Shown here in pieces: positions 36,742 through 45,391 of a DNA stretch of 64,000 nucleotides. Position numbers and translations under genes: made by a program. The stretch is from positions 434,001 through 498,000 of the forward strand of contig NZ_AP014723.1 of the NCBI RefSeq assembly GCF_001548035.1, given 5' to 3'. How positions within the stretch are numbered: position 1 is the first letter of the stretch; every line of letters starts with the position of its first letter. This DNA comes from Sulfurospirillum sp. UCH001 (GTDB lineage: Bacteria > Campylobacterota > Campylobacteria > Campylobacterales > Sulfurospirillaceae). Under the pieces are notes generated by a model, which had not been told where the DNA came from, did no database searches, and worked only from the letters and a program-made list of their open reading frames with translations.

Positions 36742-37143
36742 ATGAAGGAAGAAAATCTTTGCCCTTGTGGCAGTGGTAAAACGTATGCTACCTGTTGCGA
36801 ACCCTACCACAAACAGCATAATGCGCCAACGTGCGAAGCGCTTATGCGTTCACGTTACAGTGCGTTTGTTTTTGGCTTGATAGATTATCTTTTTGAGACG
36901 ACACACCCTAATCATCGTGCAAAAAACCTGAAAGCAGACATAGCCTCTACGTGTAAAGGTTTGGCATGGACTGGCTTAGACGTGCGTGATGTATGGCAAG
37001 GTAGCGAAAAAGATAAAGTAGGTAAAGTCACTTTTCACGCTTCTTTTGTTCAAGAAGGAAAAAATGGTGTGCATGAGGAGCATTCTCGTTTTAAACGTTT
37101 TGGAAAAGCGTGGATGTATGTCGATGGTGAAGTGAAAGGGTAG
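36742..37143 (+). CDS. ychJ: YchJ-family protein with SEC-C zinc motif
   Basis: A 133-residue protein. The N-terminal CPCGSGKTYATCC is the SEC-C zinc-binding motif; the remainder is the NTF2-like YchJ domain (MRSRYSAFV, FVQEG, EEHSRF). Function is poorly known. Three bases separate it from the following regulator gene, so they are cotranscribed. Confidence 0.85.
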   Translation: MKEENLCPCGSGKTYATCCEPYHKQHNAPTCEALMRSRYSAFVFGLIDYLFETTHPNHRAKNLKADIASTCKGLAWTGLDVRDVWQGSEKDKVGKVTFHASFVQEGKNGVHEEHSRFKRFGKAWMYVDGEVKG

Positions 37144-37145
37144 CG

Positions 37146-37802
37146 ATGTACGCACTGGAAGTCATTCAGCAAGAACTCAAAGAGGACATTGAACGTTTTG
37201 GGCGTGTAGTACATGTCAGTAAAGGCGAAATCTTAATGCGTCCAGAAGAGTGCATGGAGCATTTTTTTGTCATTTTAGAAGGACGCGTTAAAATCTCGCA
37301 AATAAACTTTGAAAATGGCAAAGAACAGATACTCTATCTTTTATCCAAAGGCGATATGTACGACATCATCACGCTTTTAGATGCCAAAGTGCATGAAAAT
37401 GTGGCGATGGCACTGGATGATGTTACTTTACTTGTTTTTCCTATCGAACTCTTTCGTGAATGGATCGAAACCAAGCCTTCGTTTAACAAACTCTTTTTAC
37501 CGTATGTTGCCAAACAGCTTCGTGAGGTTGAAACCTTGGCAAGTGATCTTTCTTTGTATGACACCACAACGCGTTTAGTGAAATTGATCGCTAAAAACAT
37601 TGAAAAACAAGGCGATAAACAAACGCTCAAACTCATCAATAACCTTTCCCATGAAGAGCTTGCAAGTCTGATCGGTACCGTGCGTAAAGTGCTCAATCGC
37701 AATCTTCAATCGCTTAAAAGGCAAGGGCTTATTGATGTGAAACGTAAAGAGATTTTCATCAAAGACTCACAACATCTTCTTGAACACCTCCCTGAGGAAT
37801 AG
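37146..37802 (+). CDS. Crp/Fnr-family transcriptional regulator
   Basis: A 218-residue regulator with an N-terminal cyclic-nucleotide-binding-like beta-roll (about 15-125), a long dimer helix and a C-terminal winged HTH (LSHEELASLIGTVRKVLNRNLQSL region). It lacks the N-terminal cysteine cluster of FNR, with only one cysteine near residue 37, so a [4Fe-4S] oxygen switch is unlikely. Effector unknown. The gene for a small heat-shock protein follows after 70 bp. Confidence 0.9.
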   Translation: MYALEVIQQELKEDIERFGRVVHVSKGEILMRPEECMEHFFVILEGRVKISQINFENGKEQILYLLSKGDMYDIITLLDAKVHENVAMALDDVTLLVFPIELFREWIETKPSFNKLFLPYVAKQLREVETLASDLSLYDTTTRLVKLIAKNIEKQGDKQTLKLINNLSHEELASLIGTVRKVLNRNLQSLKRQGLIDVKRKEIFIKDSQHLLEHLPEE

Positions 37803-37872
37803 TGCTACTTAAGTGGCAGACAGGCATACAAGTGTTGCGTTAAACTTCTTTCAAAAAATAAAGGAGTTTAAC

Positions 37873-38301
37873 ATGTTAGTCACACGATTTAACCCATTCA
37901 AAGAACTCAAAGAGTTGGAAAATAGACTGTTCAACTATTACCCTGCTGAAGTAGATGAAAGCGGTATTTCTGCATTTCGCCCAACAGTGAGTACCCGCGA
38001 AGGTGAATTTGCTTACCACATCGAGGTTGACCTCCCTGGTGTTAAAAAAGAGGACATTAGCATCGATATCAAAGAGAATCAAATCGTTATCTCAGGTGAG
38101 CGAAATTATAAAGAAGAGCGCACTGATAAAGACTACTACAAAGTAGAAAGCTCTTACGGTAAGTTTCAAAGAAGCTTCGCATTGCCAGAAAATGTTGATG
38201 TAGAGAACATTGAGGCGAGTAGCACCGATGGTGTACTTGAAGTAACGCTTCCAAAACTCAAAATCGAACAAGCAGAAGTTAAAAAAATTCAAGTCAAATA
38301 A
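37873..38301 (+). CDS. small heat-shock protein, Hsp20/alpha-crystallin family
   Basis: A 142-residue ATP-independent chaperone that holds unfolding proteins. The alpha-crystallin domain (about 38-130) includes VDLPGVKKEDI, the GERNY segment, FQRSFALPENVD and the DGVLEVTLPK end. The ATG at 37873 has AAGGAG six bases away; in-frame sequence upstream is noncoding. Followed by a hairpin (38307-38337). Confidence 0.93.
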   Translation: MLVTRFNPFKELKELENRLFNYYPAEVDESGISAFRPTVSTREGEFAYHIEVDLPGVKKEDISIDIKENQIVISGERNYKEERTDKDYYKVESSYGKFQRSFALPENVDVENIEASSTDGVLEVTLPKLKIEQAEVKKIQVK

Positions 38302-38306
38302 GTTAC

Positions 38307-38337
38307 TAGATGCAAGGGAGTAAATTCCTTGCATCTA
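38307..38337 (+). terminator. terminator-like hairpin after hsp20
   Basis: TAGATGCAAGG and CCTTGCATCTA form an 11-bp stem, extendable by a wobble and one A-T pair around a small loop, just after the Hsp20 stop. AT-rich sequence follows. Confidence 0.65.
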
Positions 38338-38410
38338 ATAATATTTTATATAGATTATTTTTCTCAATTACGCTACAATCTCCTGCAACATCGGTGTGAG
38401 GAGAACTTTC

Positions 38411-40714
38411 TTGAAACGCGTGTGGGAATCTAAATTCTTACCATGGATTTTTTTGCTCTTAGGTGTGTTGTTTTCCATGATGATTGCATGGAAGAGTGAT
38501 CTTTGGGTCAAAGAAACAGAGCAACTTCGTTTTCAAGCAGCGTCTCATCATATTACAAATTTAATCGAAAAAGAACTTGATGCGCACATTCAACTTATAC
38601 ACAGCGTAGCTGCGTTTATGAATGCTTCTGATGAAGTATCACGGGATGAGTGGAAACGATATGCACTTGAAAATCATATCAATGAACATTTTCTAGGATT
38701 TACAGCTTTAGGCTACGCTCCCTTGATTCAACCTTCTGAACGACTCAAGCATGAACAAAGCATTCGTGATGAAGGATTTTCTAATTACACTATCTTTCAA
38801 ATAAATACATCCACCAATTCGGCACTCTTTCCTATAACATATCTTGAACCTATGTCTGAACTGAATAAAAAAGCGTTTGGGTTTGACTTGGCTTCAGAGA
38901 TTGTGCGTAAAGATGCATTGCATCAATCTTTTGTACGAGCAGACGCAACGCTCTCTTCCAAAATCGATTTAGTGCAAAAATATGTCACTGACCATCAGGC
39001 AGGTTTTTTAATTTTCTTTCCTTTGTATCAGAGCAAAGATGTCCCCTCTTTGCCTGAAGAACGTTTACACAATGCTAAAGGGGTTGTGTACATTGCCATT
39101 GATGCAAAAAAGTTGTTTGAACAACTTTTACAAAGCAGTTATATTTTAGTTGACTTTGAAATCTACGATGGCGTAGTTCCATCAAATGAAAATCTTCTCT
39201 ACAACTCTAACGCTAATTTAGTGAATCCAAGACTGAGTCATAACGTTTCTTTAGAATTTTATGGAAAAGTATGGACCATTCATTTTAAAGCGCATGATGT
39301 CTTAGAAATGAGCAGTAGCCGTTATTTACCGTGGTTCCAAATACTTTTTGGCTTACTCCTATTTAGTGTAATTAGCGGTTTAATTTATGTACTGCAACAT
39401 ACGCAAAAAAAAGCGTATGAAATAGCCAATGCAAAAACAAAACTTCTTGCAAAATCAGAATCAGAAATACGCTCTATTTTTCAGACAATGCAAGAAGGCA
39501 TTTTGGTACTAAATGATGCGGGAATGATTCTTGAGTGTAATTTAGCGGCGCAAGAGATGCTACAACTTTCTAAAAGTGAGATTATTGGGAATTTCAGTAG
39601 CGATTCAAAATGGAAAGCGGTGCATGAAGATGGTTCGGTATTTGAATTGGAAGAGAGACCTTTTTATAAAGCATTACATACAGGTGAGCCACAAAACAAT
39701 ATTATCATGGGAATTAAACGAGGTGATGGTACCTATGTATGGGTGAAAGCTAATGCGCAACCTATTTACTCTGATGATTTTGAGAAGATCAATTCTGTAT
39801 TGATTACGTTTAGTGATATTACTGCTTATCGCAAATCAAAATATGAACTTGAAAAATATCTTCAAATCATTGATATGCATGTCATCATTTCTAGCACAGA
39901 TTTATATGGAATCATTACAGAAGTCAGTGAGGCTTTCTGTGAAATTTCAGGCTATACAAAAGAAGAACTTATTGGTAAGAGCCATAATATCGTGAGGCAT
40001 CCAGACATACCATCATCCATCTACAAAGAGATGTGGGATACGTTGAAAAAAGGTATTTCTTGGTCTGGTGAAATCAAAAATAGACGCAAAGATGGGTCTG
40101 ATTATTGGATAGAAACAATCATCGAGCCTAGATACAATGAAGAGTACAAAATGGTAGGTTATACAGCCATTCGCCATGATATCACAGATAAAAAAAGAGT
40201 TGAAGAACTCTCTATCACGGATCGTTTAACAGGTTTATACAACCGTCTTAAATTGGATGAACTTTTTGCATCGTATCTTAGCATTGCCAAACGCCACCAA
40301 ACACCTTTCTCGATCATTATTTTGGATATTGATAAGTTTAAATCAGTCAATGATACCTATGGGCACCAAGTCGGCGATAGTTTACTCCAAGAACTAGCGA
40401 AGCTTCTAAAAACCAATATTCGTTTTGAAGATGCCGTTGGAAGATGGGGTGGAGAAGAATTTTTGATTCTTCTACCAAACAGTGATCTTGAAAGTGCACG
40501 TTTATTGGCAGAAAAACTTCGTAGTCTCATGGAAACCCAAAATTTTGCGTATGTTGGAAGACGTACTAGCAGTTTTGGTGTGGCATCGTACCATTTACAC
40601 GATGATGAAAAAAGTATGATAGCAAGGGCCGATGCCGCATTGTATCTTGCAAAAGAGAATGGACGAAATCGTGTTGAAATAGAAACATATATGTGTACTT
40701 TACCTGCATTCTAA
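38411..40714 (+). CDS. CHASE-PAS-PAS diguanylate cyclase
   Basis: A 767-residue membrane enzyme making cyclic-di-GMP. A TM helix (about 9-27) is followed by a periplasmic CHASE domain (about 60-290, with FTALGYAPLI and GFLIFFPLY), a second TM (about 312-332), two PAS domains (the second with HNIVRHPDIP, like the Aer-type PAS at 5.9 kb) and a C-terminal GGDEF domain. The active site is GGEEF at 680-684 and the inhibitory I-site R671-D674 is intact. The start is taken as TTG at 38411, seven bases after GAGGAG; a GTG at 38396 overlaps that site and is less likely. Single gene; the CHASE ligand is unknown. Confidence 0.9.
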   Translation: MKRVWESKFLPWIFLLLGVLFSMMIAWKSDLWVKETEQLRFQAASHHITNLIEKELDAHIQLIHSVAAFMNASDEVSRDEWKRYALENHINEHFLGFTALGYAPLIQPSERLKHEQSIRDEGFSNYTIFQINTSTNSALFPITYLEPMSELNKKAFGFDLASEIVRKDALHQSFVRADATLSSKIDLVQKYVTDHQAGFLIFFPLYQSKDVPSLPEERLHNAKGVVYIAIDAKKLFEQLLQSSYILVDFEIYDGVVPSNENLLYNSNANLVNPRLSHNVSLEFYGKVWTIHFKAHDVLEMSSSRYLPWFQILFGLLLFSVISGLIYVLQHTQKKAYEIANAKTKLLAKSESEIRSIFQTMQEGILVLNDAGMILECNLAAQEMLQLSKSEIIGNFSSDSKWKAVHEDGSVFELEERPFYKALHTGEPQNNIIMGIKRGDGTYVWVKANAQPIYSDDFEKINSVLITFSDITAYRKSKYELEKYLQIIDMHVIISSTDLYGIITEVSEAFCEISGYTKEELIGKSHNIVRHPDIPSSIYKEMWDTLKKGISWSGEIKNRRKDGSDYWIETIIEPRYNEEYKMVGYTAIRHDITDKKRVEELSITDRLTGLYNRLKLDELFASYLSIAKRHQTPFSIIILDIDKFKSVNDTYGHQVGDSLLQELAKLLKTNIRFEDAVGRWGGEEFLILLPNSDLESARLLAEKLRSLMETQNFAYVGRRTSSFGVASYHLHDDEKSMIARADAALYLAKENGRNRVEIETYMCTLPAF

Positions 40715-40768
40715 ACTCCCTCTTAATCTAAATACAGTAAAATATTTTTTTATCATGTAAGGATTTGA

Positions 40769-41587
40769 ATGCTTTTTTGGAATAACATTTATAGCCAATT
40801 TGACCCTGTCGCTTTTAAATTAGGTCCTGTTTCTGTGCATTGGTATGGGCTTATGTACATGCTTGCCCTTCTTGGGGCACTTTACGCTGCAAAATGGTTT
40901 GTTAAAAGAGACAACCTTGGATTTACCAATCAAATTTTAGAGAGTTATTTTATTTGGATTGAAATTGGCATTGTATTAGGGGCTCGTATTGGGTACATTC
41001 TCTTTTATGATCCGCATGTAGATTATTATCTCGCAAATCCATGGCAGATGTTCAACCCATTTATGGATGGAACCTTTGTAGGTATCCGCGGTATGAGTTA
41101 TCATGGTGCAATTGTTGGATTTTTTCTTGGAACATGGTTTTTTTATCTTAAACACAAAATCAATGTTTGGAGGCTACTGGATGTCGTAGCCATCAGTGTT
41201 CCTGTTGGTTACATTTTTGGTCGCATTGGTAATTTTCTCAATCAAGAACTTTTCGGTCGTCCAACCGACGTGGCATGGGGTATTTACGTGGATGGCGTGC
41301 TTCGTCACCCTTCTCAACTCTATGAAGCATTTTTGGAAGGATTGATGGTTTTTGTGCTACTCTATGTCTATCGAAAATTTAAAAAATACGATGGCGAACT
41401 CATCGCTTTATATGGGCTTTTTTATTCTATTGGCCGCTTTATTGCAGAGTTTTGGCGAGAGCCAGATTTTCAAATTGGCTTTGTTTATGGCGAATGGATG
41501 AGTAAAGGACAAGCTCTTTCTATCCTAATGGCTTTGGCTTCTTTAGCATTATACATACTGATAATTAAACGGGGTAAGAGAGGATAA
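40769..41587 (+). CDS. lgt: prolipoprotein diacylglyceryl transferase
   Basis: A 272-residue inner-membrane enzyme that adds diacylglycerol to lipobox cysteines. About seven TM helices. The Lgt signature GRIGNFLNQELFGRPTD and the N-terminal GPVSVHWYGLMY are clear, as are the YHGAIVG and HPSQLYEA segments. Appears monocistronic. Confidence 0.95.
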   Translation: MLFWNNIYSQFDPVAFKLGPVSVHWYGLMYMLALLGALYAAKWFVKRDNLGFTNQILESYFIWIEIGIVLGARIGYILFYDPHVDYYLANPWQMFNPFMDGTFVGIRGMSYHGAIVGFFLGTWFFYLKHKINVWRLLDVVAISVPVGYIFGRIGNFLNQELFGRPTDVAWGIYVDGVLRHPSQLYEAFLEGLMVFVLLYVYRKFKKYDGELIALYGLFYSIGRFIAEFWREPDFQIGFVYGEWMSKGQALSILMALASLALYILIIKRGKRG

Positions 41588-41714
41588 AAAATCCCTTTTA
41601 AATCCCCTTTCGTGTATTATAATTTCGATCAGTATGTACAAAATAGCATAGTTGTGACGAAATCAAATGAACGAAAGAGCCCTAAAATAGGCACTTTGAT
41701 AACAATTGATATTC

Positions 41715-41746
41715 ATGAGTGTGTTATCTTGCACATTTATGAGTGT
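41715..41746 (+). promoter_or_regulatory. direct repeats and TGTG/CACA dyad upstream of frdCAB
   Basis: ATGAGTGT occurs at 41715-41722 and 41739-41746, exactly 24 bases apart, and a TGTG-N8-CACA dyad (41720-41735) lies between them. A TATAAA-like -10 follows at about 41748. The site is 29-60 bp before the frdC start, a sensible place for an activator. The regulator is unknown. The 187-bp gap otherwise shows no gene. Confidence 0.4.
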
Positions 41747-41774
41747 TTATAAAACTTCACAAAAAGGATGAGAT

Positions 41775-42557
41775 GTGAGTGACCTACTTGAAGGTTTTTT
41801 AGGTACGAGCGTTGAGGGAAAAAAGAGTAGAGTTCCTGCGAAACTTGACTATGTTCAAAGTGCAACAGGACTATTCTTAGGTTTGTTTATGTGGGGACAT
41901 ATGTTCTTTGTTTCAACTATCTTAGTTAGCAAAGATTTTATGTACACAATAACAAAAATGTTTGAAGGCAGTATGTTCTTAAGTGAGCCACAGCCTTGGA
42001 TCGTTTCTGCGATCGTATTGTTTGTATTTGCTGTCTTTATTGTACACGCAATGCTCGGTATGAGAAAATTGCCTATTACATTTAGACAATATCAAGCATA
42101 CAAAACACATATGGGCATGATGAAACATGATGATACGACTATGTGGTTTACACAAGCGTTCACAGGTTTTGCTATGTTCTTCCTTGGTTCTGCACACCTT
42201 CTTATGATGGCGGTTAAAGCAGATGAAATCGGACCATACGGTTCAGCTGATAGAATGTACTCTGATTTTATGTGGCCATTTTATCTTCTTCTTCTTTTAG
42301 CAGTAGAGTTTCACGGTGGTATTGGTCTTTATCGTCTCTGTGTTAAATGGGGATGGTTTGAAGGCGAGCATGCAAAAGAGTCTCGTAAGAACCTTAAAAA
42401 AGCTAAATGGGCAATTACAGCATTTTTCTTGGCACTTGGTCTTCTTACCCTTGCAGCGTATGTCAAAATCGGCTACGAGCACAGAAACAATGCGGGTGAG
42501 GCATATAAACCATCTGCTCAATTAGAAGTAAGATATGATGTGAAGGTTGGGGCGTAA
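41775..42557 (+). CDS. frdC: fumarate reductase cytochrome b subunit
   Basis: A 260-residue five-TM dihaem cytochrome b that anchors the complex and takes electrons from menaquinol. Histidines in WGHMFF, FIVHAML, SAHLLMM and [10 protein letters not shown] are the likely haem ligands, as in the Wolinella enzyme. The start is GTG with AAGG seven bases upstream. First gene of frdCAB. Confidence 0.95.
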   Translation: MSDLLEGFLGTSVEGKKSRVPAKLDYVQSATGLFLGLFMWGHMFFVSTILVSKDFMYTITKMFEGSMFLSEPQPWIVSAIVLFVFAVFIVHAMLGMRKLPITFRQYQAYKTHMGMMKHDDTTMWFTQAFTGFAMFFLGSAHLLMMAVKADEIGPYGSADRMYSDFMWPFYLLLLLAVEFHGGIGLYRLCVKWGWFEGEHAKESRKNLKKAKWAITAFFLALGLLTLAAYVKIGYEHRNNAGEAYKPSAQLEVRYDVKVGA

Positions 42558-42559
42558 AA

Positions 42560-44545
42560 ATGAACGTAAAATATTGTGATGCACTGGTAATCGGTGGTGG
42601 TTTAGCAGGTCTTAGAGCAGCGATTGCAACTCAATCTAAAGGTCTAAGCACAACAGTTTTAAGTCTTTGTCCAGTAAAGAGATCTCACTCTGCTGCGGCA
42701 CAAGGTGGTATGCAAGCAAGTCTTGGTAACTCAAAAATGAGCCGTGGTGATAATGAAGATGTTCACTTTGCGGATACTGTAAAAGGTAGCGACTGGGGTT
42801 GTGACCAAGAAGTTGCACGTATGTTCGTTACTGTTGCACCTAAAGCTATCCGTGAGTTAGCTGGTTGGGGCGTGCCTTGGACTAGAATTGCAAAAGGTAG
42901 CAGAGAAGCAATCATCAATGCTGAGAGAACAACTATCGTTGAAGACGATGAAGTACATGGTTATATCCACTCTCGTGACTTTGGTGGTACTAAAAAATGG
43001 AGAACCTGTTATACAGCGGATGCTACAGGTCATACCATGCTTTTTGGTGTTGCTAACGAAGCGTTAAAACACAATGTAAATATTGAAGATAGAAAAGAAG
43101 CGATTGCGCTTATTCATGAAAACAACCGCTGTTATGGTGCGATTGTAAGAGACCTCGTAACAGGAGAGCTTTGGGCTTATGTTGCTAAAGGTACTTTGAT
43201 CGCAACAGGTGGTTACGGTAGACTTTATAAACAAACAACCAACGCGGTTATTTGTGATGGTATTGGTGCTGCTATTGCTCTTGAGACTGGTGTTGCGACA
43301 CTTGGTAACATGGAAGCGGTACAATTCCACCCAACTCCAATCGTTCCTTCAGGTATCCTTTTAACAGAAGGTTGTCGAGGGGACGGTGGTATCTTACGTG
43401 ACGTTGATGGTCATAGATTTATGCCAGACTACGAGCCAGAGAAAAAAGAACTTGCAAGCCGTGACGTTGTAAGTCGTCGTATGATGGAACACATCCGTAA
43501 AGGTAAAGGTGTTAAATCTCCATATGGCGAGCACTTATGGTTAGATATCTCTATCCTTGGTCGTGCACACATTGAAAGAAACTTAAGAGACGTACAAGAA
43601 ATTTGTCAAATCTTTAACGGTATCGATCCTGCGGATGAAGGTCCAAAAGGTTGGGCGCCAGTTCTTCCAATGCAACACTACTCAATGGGTGGTATCAGAA
43701 CAAAACCAACTGGTGAGTCTCCAACTCTAGCAGGTCTTTTCTCAGCAGGTGAAGCTGCATGTTGGGATATGCACGGATTTAACCGCCTTGGTGGTAACTC
43801 TGTAAGTGAGACTGTTGTTGCTGGTATGATCGTTGGTGATTATTTTGCTGATTACTGTTTATCAAATGAGGTAAATGTTAACACCGCAACGATTGAAAAA
43901 GCATTGAAAAAACAAAAAGATTTCATTGACCATTTATTGACTAACAAAGGTAAATATAACATCTTTGAAATCAAAAACAGAATGAGAGACATTATGTGGG
44001 AAAAAGTTGCGATTTTCCGTGATGGCAAAGGTCTTGCTGAAGCGGTTAACGAACTTGAAGAACTTCTCAAAAAATCTCATGACGTTACTGTTAAATCTAA
44101 AACAACATCTGCGAACCCAGAGCTTGAAGAAGCGTATCGTGTTCCTATGATGCTTAAACTTGCACTTTGTGTTGCTGTTGGTGCAAGAGATAGAACAGAG
44201 AGTCGTGGTGCTCACTATAGAGAAGACTTCCTTAAACGTGATGATGCTAACTGGTTGAAACGTACACTCACTTCATGGAAAGATGGTGCTACACTTCCAA
44301 CAGTTACATACGAAGATTTAGATATTATGAAAATGGAAATTCCACCAGCATTCCGTGGATATGGCGCAAAAGGTATGATTATTGAGAATGAACTCAGCCT
44401 TAAACGTCAAGAAGAAGTGGATAAACTTCGTGAAGAGATGGAAGCAGCAGGCAAAGATAGACATGAAATCCAAGATGCGCTTATGCCATTTGAGCTTCAA
44501 CCATATTATAAAGCTAAAAATGAGAGATTTGGAGATCCAAAATGA
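42560..44545 (+). CDS. frdA: fumarate reductase flavoprotein subunit
   Basis: A 661-residue catalytic subunit with covalent [13 protein letters not shown] is the dinucleotide fold, the His of [16 protein letters not shown] attaches FAD, and [11 protein letters not shown] with the MGGIRT region forms the fumarate site. It reduces fumarate to succinate as terminal step of anaerobic respiration. Two bases after frdC; overlaps frdB by four bases. Confidence 0.96.
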   Translation: MNVKYCDALVIGGGLAGLRAAIATQSKGLSTTVLSLCPVKRSHSAAAQGGMQASLGNSKMSRGDNEDVHFADTVKGSDWGCDQEVARMFVTVAPKAIRELAGWGVPWTRIAKGSREAIINAERTTIVEDDEVHGYIHSRDFGGTKKWRTCYTADATGHTMLFGVANEALKHNVNIEDRKEAIALIHENNRCYGAIVRDLVTGELWAYVAKGTLIATGGYGRLYKQTTNAVICDGIGAAIALETGVATLGNMEAVQFHPTPIVPSGILLTEGCRGDGGILRDVDGHRFMPDYEPEKKELASRDVVSRRMMEHIRKGKGVKSPYGEHLWLDISILGRAHIERNLRDVQEICQIFNGIDPADEGPKGWAPVLPMQHYSMGGIRTKPTGESPTLAGLFSAGEAACWDMHGFNRLGGNSVSETVVAGMIVGDYFADYCLSNEVNVNTATIEKALKKQKDFIDHLLTNKGKYNIFEIKNRMRDIMWEKVAIFRDGKGLAEAVNELEELLKKSHDVTVKSKTTSANPELEEAYRVPMMLKLALCVAVGARDRTESRGAHYREDFLKRDDANWLKRTLTSWKDGATLPTVTYEDLDIMKMEIPPAFRGYGAKGMIIENELSLKRQEEVDKLREEMEAAGKDRHEIQDALMPFELQPYYKAKNERFGDPK

Positions 44546-45264
44546 GTAGAACTATTACCATAAGGGCTATGAAATATAACCCACAATCAAAGCTTTCAAA
44601 AGCACATTTTGCAGAGTACAAACTTGAAGAAACAGATGGTATGACACTGTTTATTGCGCTTACAAAAATTCGTGAAACTTTAGATGCAGATCTATCGTTT
44701 GACTTTGTATGCCGCGCAGGTATCTGTGGAAGTTGTGGTATGATGGTTAATGGAACTCCAAAACTAGCATGCCGTACATTAACAAAAGATTTTAAAGATG
44801 GCGTTATTCAATTAATGCCTATGCCAGCATTCAAACTGATCAAAGATCTTTCTGTTGATACAGGTAACTGGATGAACGGTATGAGTAAGAGAGTTGAGAG
44901 TTGGATTCATACAAATCATACTGTTGATATCTCTAAACTTGAAGCACCAATGGAGCCAAAACTCGCTGATGAGACATTTGAGCTTGATCGTTGTATTGAG
45001 TGTGGTATCTGTGTTGCAGCATGTGGTACAAAACTAATGAGACCAAACTTCATTGGTGCTGTTGGCTTGAACCGTGTTGCTCGTTTTGCAATGGATCCAC
45101 ATGATAATAGAACTGACGAGGACTTCTATGAACTCGTTGGTGATGATGACGGAATTTTTGGATGTATGAGTCTCGTTGCGTGCGAAGACAACTGTCCAAA
45201 ACACTTACCTCTTCAATCAAAAATCGCTTATATGAGAAGAAAACTCGTAGCACTTCGCTCGTAA
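44542..45264 (+). CDS. frdB: fumarate reductase iron-sulfur subunit
   Basis: A 240-residue subunit relaying electrons from haem to FAD. The [2Fe-2S] ligands are in [15 protein letters not shown] and LAC, and the [4Fe-4S]/[3Fe-4S] ligands in [25 protein letters not shown]. Last gene of frdCAB. Confidence 0.96.
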   Translation: MSRTITIRAMKYNPQSKLSKAHFAEYKLEETDGMTLFIALTKIRETLDADLSFDFVCRAGICGSCGMMVNGTPKLACRTLTKDFKDGVIQLMPMPAFKLIKDLSVDTGNWMNGMSKRVESWIHTNHTVDISKLEAPMEPKLADETFELDRCIECGICVAACGTKLMRPNFIGAVGLNRVARFAMDPHDNRTDEDFYELVGDDDGIFGCMSLVACEDNCPKHLPLQSKIAYMRRKLVALRS

Positions 45265-45276
45265 TCTTCGCTTTTA

Positions 45277-45304
45277 GAGGAGTAAGGTACTTGCCTTGCT
45301 CCTC
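45277..45304 (+). terminator. terminator-like hairpin after frdB
   Basis: GAGGAGTAAGG, loop TACTTG, CCTTGCTCCTC: an 11-bp stem with one T-G wobble, 12 bp past the frdB stop. Confidence 0.65.
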
Positions 45305-45359
45305 GCCTTAATCTTGACATTTAGTCTCGCAATTTTGTTTCTATTATAAGAAATCTTGA

Positions 45360-45365
45360 TATAAT
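45360..45365 (+). promoter_or_regulatory. -10 promoter box for the dynamin-like gene pair
   Basis: A consensus TATAAT 26 bp upstream of the first dynamin-like gene start. No good -35 at normal spacing, which is usual for Campylobacterota promoters. Confidence 0.45.
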
Positions 45366-45391
45366 CAAAAAAACTTTAAAGATAGTATCAC

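Noticed and set aside
37146-37802. FNR-type oxygen sensor
   Set aside because: The N-terminal cysteine cluster needed for a [4Fe-4S] centre is absent; only the general Crp/Fnr fold is supported.
41588-41774. Possible small RNA or tRNA in the lgt-frdC gap
   Set aside because: No cloverleaf, no terminator and no GC-rich stem were seen; the gap reads as promoter and operator sequence.
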